Part shown: positions 6,875 through 7,151 of the stretch, in pieces | Position numbering within the stretch: position 1 is the first letter of the stretch | How the letters are laid out: each line of letters starts with the position of its first letter | Assembly: GCA_015222065.1 (NCBI GenBank) | Contig: JADFUQ010000427.1 | Span: 1 to 7,151 of the forward strand | Reading direction: 5' to 3' | DNA from: Bacteroidota bacterium | GTDB lineage: Bacteria; Bacteroidota; Bacteroidia; Bacteroidales; VadinHA17 | Length of the DNA: 7,151 nt | Notes under the pieces: generated by a model | Database searches by the model: none | Told to the model about the DNA's origin: nothing | The model's input: only the letters and a program-made list of their open reading frames with translations | Program-made: the position numbers and the translations under genes

Positions 6875-7151
6875 GTTAATAAAATAATGATAACTTCTGA
6901 ACACACACCCTATAAAAAACAACATGGAAGGAAAATATTTTAAATTATAAAGGAATAAAAGTAACTAATCAGTCGGAAGTCCACAGTCAGCAGTCGGCAA
7001 TAGGCGATTCGTAACATTTTAGACTTTTACTTATTAACTAACGTTTCGCAGATGAAATAAATACTTACATCTTAATTAGTTACAAAAACAATAATTTGCA
7101 TAAAGTGCATAATATCAAATAAATAAACAATTCCATTTTTAAAATATCGAA
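6875..7151. other. Right-end intergenic region without a credible gene
   Basis: Very AT-rich DNA upstream of glnN with stops in all frames; only trivial ORFs are present. It contains the heptamer repeat (6970-7011) and a 9-bp inverted repeat (6961-6969 with 7075-7083). Near the right edge there is a TGCATAA/TGCATAA direct repeat around 7097-7113. No tRNA, riboswitch-like fold or strong terminator was recognised. Confidence 0.6.
6970..7011. repeat. Degenerate 7-bp tandem repeat (CAGTCGG type)
   Basis: Six consecutive heptamers can be laid out: CAGTCGG, AAGTCCA, CAGTCAG, CAGTCGG, CAATAGG and CGATTCG. Two units are identical and the others drift from the same consensus. The tract is more GC-rich than its surroundings and carries no reading frame. 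It looks like a short-period intergenic repeat. I have an unreferenced impression that similar CAGTCGG tracts occur in other Bacteroidota intergenic regions. Function unknown. Confidence 0.6.

Noticed and set aside
7080..7136. Minus-strand 18-residue hydrophobic ORF (starting MELFIYLIL)
   Set aside because: It is very short, arises in extremely AT-rich DNA where hydrophobic codons are expected, and has no promoter or ribosome-binding support.

Overview
This is an AT-rich window with four complete protein-coding genes, all on the minus strand. In transcription order, from right to left, they are a type III glutamine synthetase (glnN), a TPR/PD40/OmpA-C envelope protein of PorE-like architecture, a long-form AIR synthetase (purM) and peptide chain release factor 1 (prfA). 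The protein types point to Bacteroidota, probably a Bacteroidales-like lineage. The reasons are the 729-residue GSIII, the 389-residue PurM with the lineage-type HADGAGTKS and HCSGGAQ motifs, the CSSGPGGQSVNTT form of the RF1 GGQ loop, the TPR-propeller-CRD-OmpA architecture, weak or absent Shine-Dalgarno sequences, and two exact matches to the Bacteroidota -7 promoter element TAnnTTTG.

Layout. Positions 6-1091 are prfA. Positions 1092-1299 are a spacer with an 8-bp-period repeat whose two halves are inverted and would form a long imperfect hairpin. Positions 1300-2469 are purM, preceded by an exact TACCTTTG -7 element. Positions 2548-4527 are the PorE-like gene. Positions 4608-6797 are glnN, preceded by an exact TATATTTG -7 element and, further upstream, a perfect 7-bp inverted repeat centred near -40. 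Positions 6875-7151 have no credible gene. They hold a degenerate 7-bp-period repeat around 6970-7011, flanked by a 9-bp inverted repeat.

Function. These are housekeeping or envelope genes, not one pathway: ammonia assimilation (glnN), outer-membrane/peptidoglycan anchoring possibly tied to type IX secretion (PorE-like), purine synthesis (purM) and translation termination (prfA). The gaps of about 78-208 bp and the separate promoter-like boxes suggest several transcription units in one direction, with read-through possible. For both purM and glnN an in-frame TTG lies further upstream, but in each case that TTG lies in or right beside the -7 box, so the downstream ATG is the better start.

I found no defence system, mobile-element gene, CRISPR array, tRNA or rRNA. 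The most interesting non-coding signals are the glnN upstream dyad and the two short-period repeat tracts.
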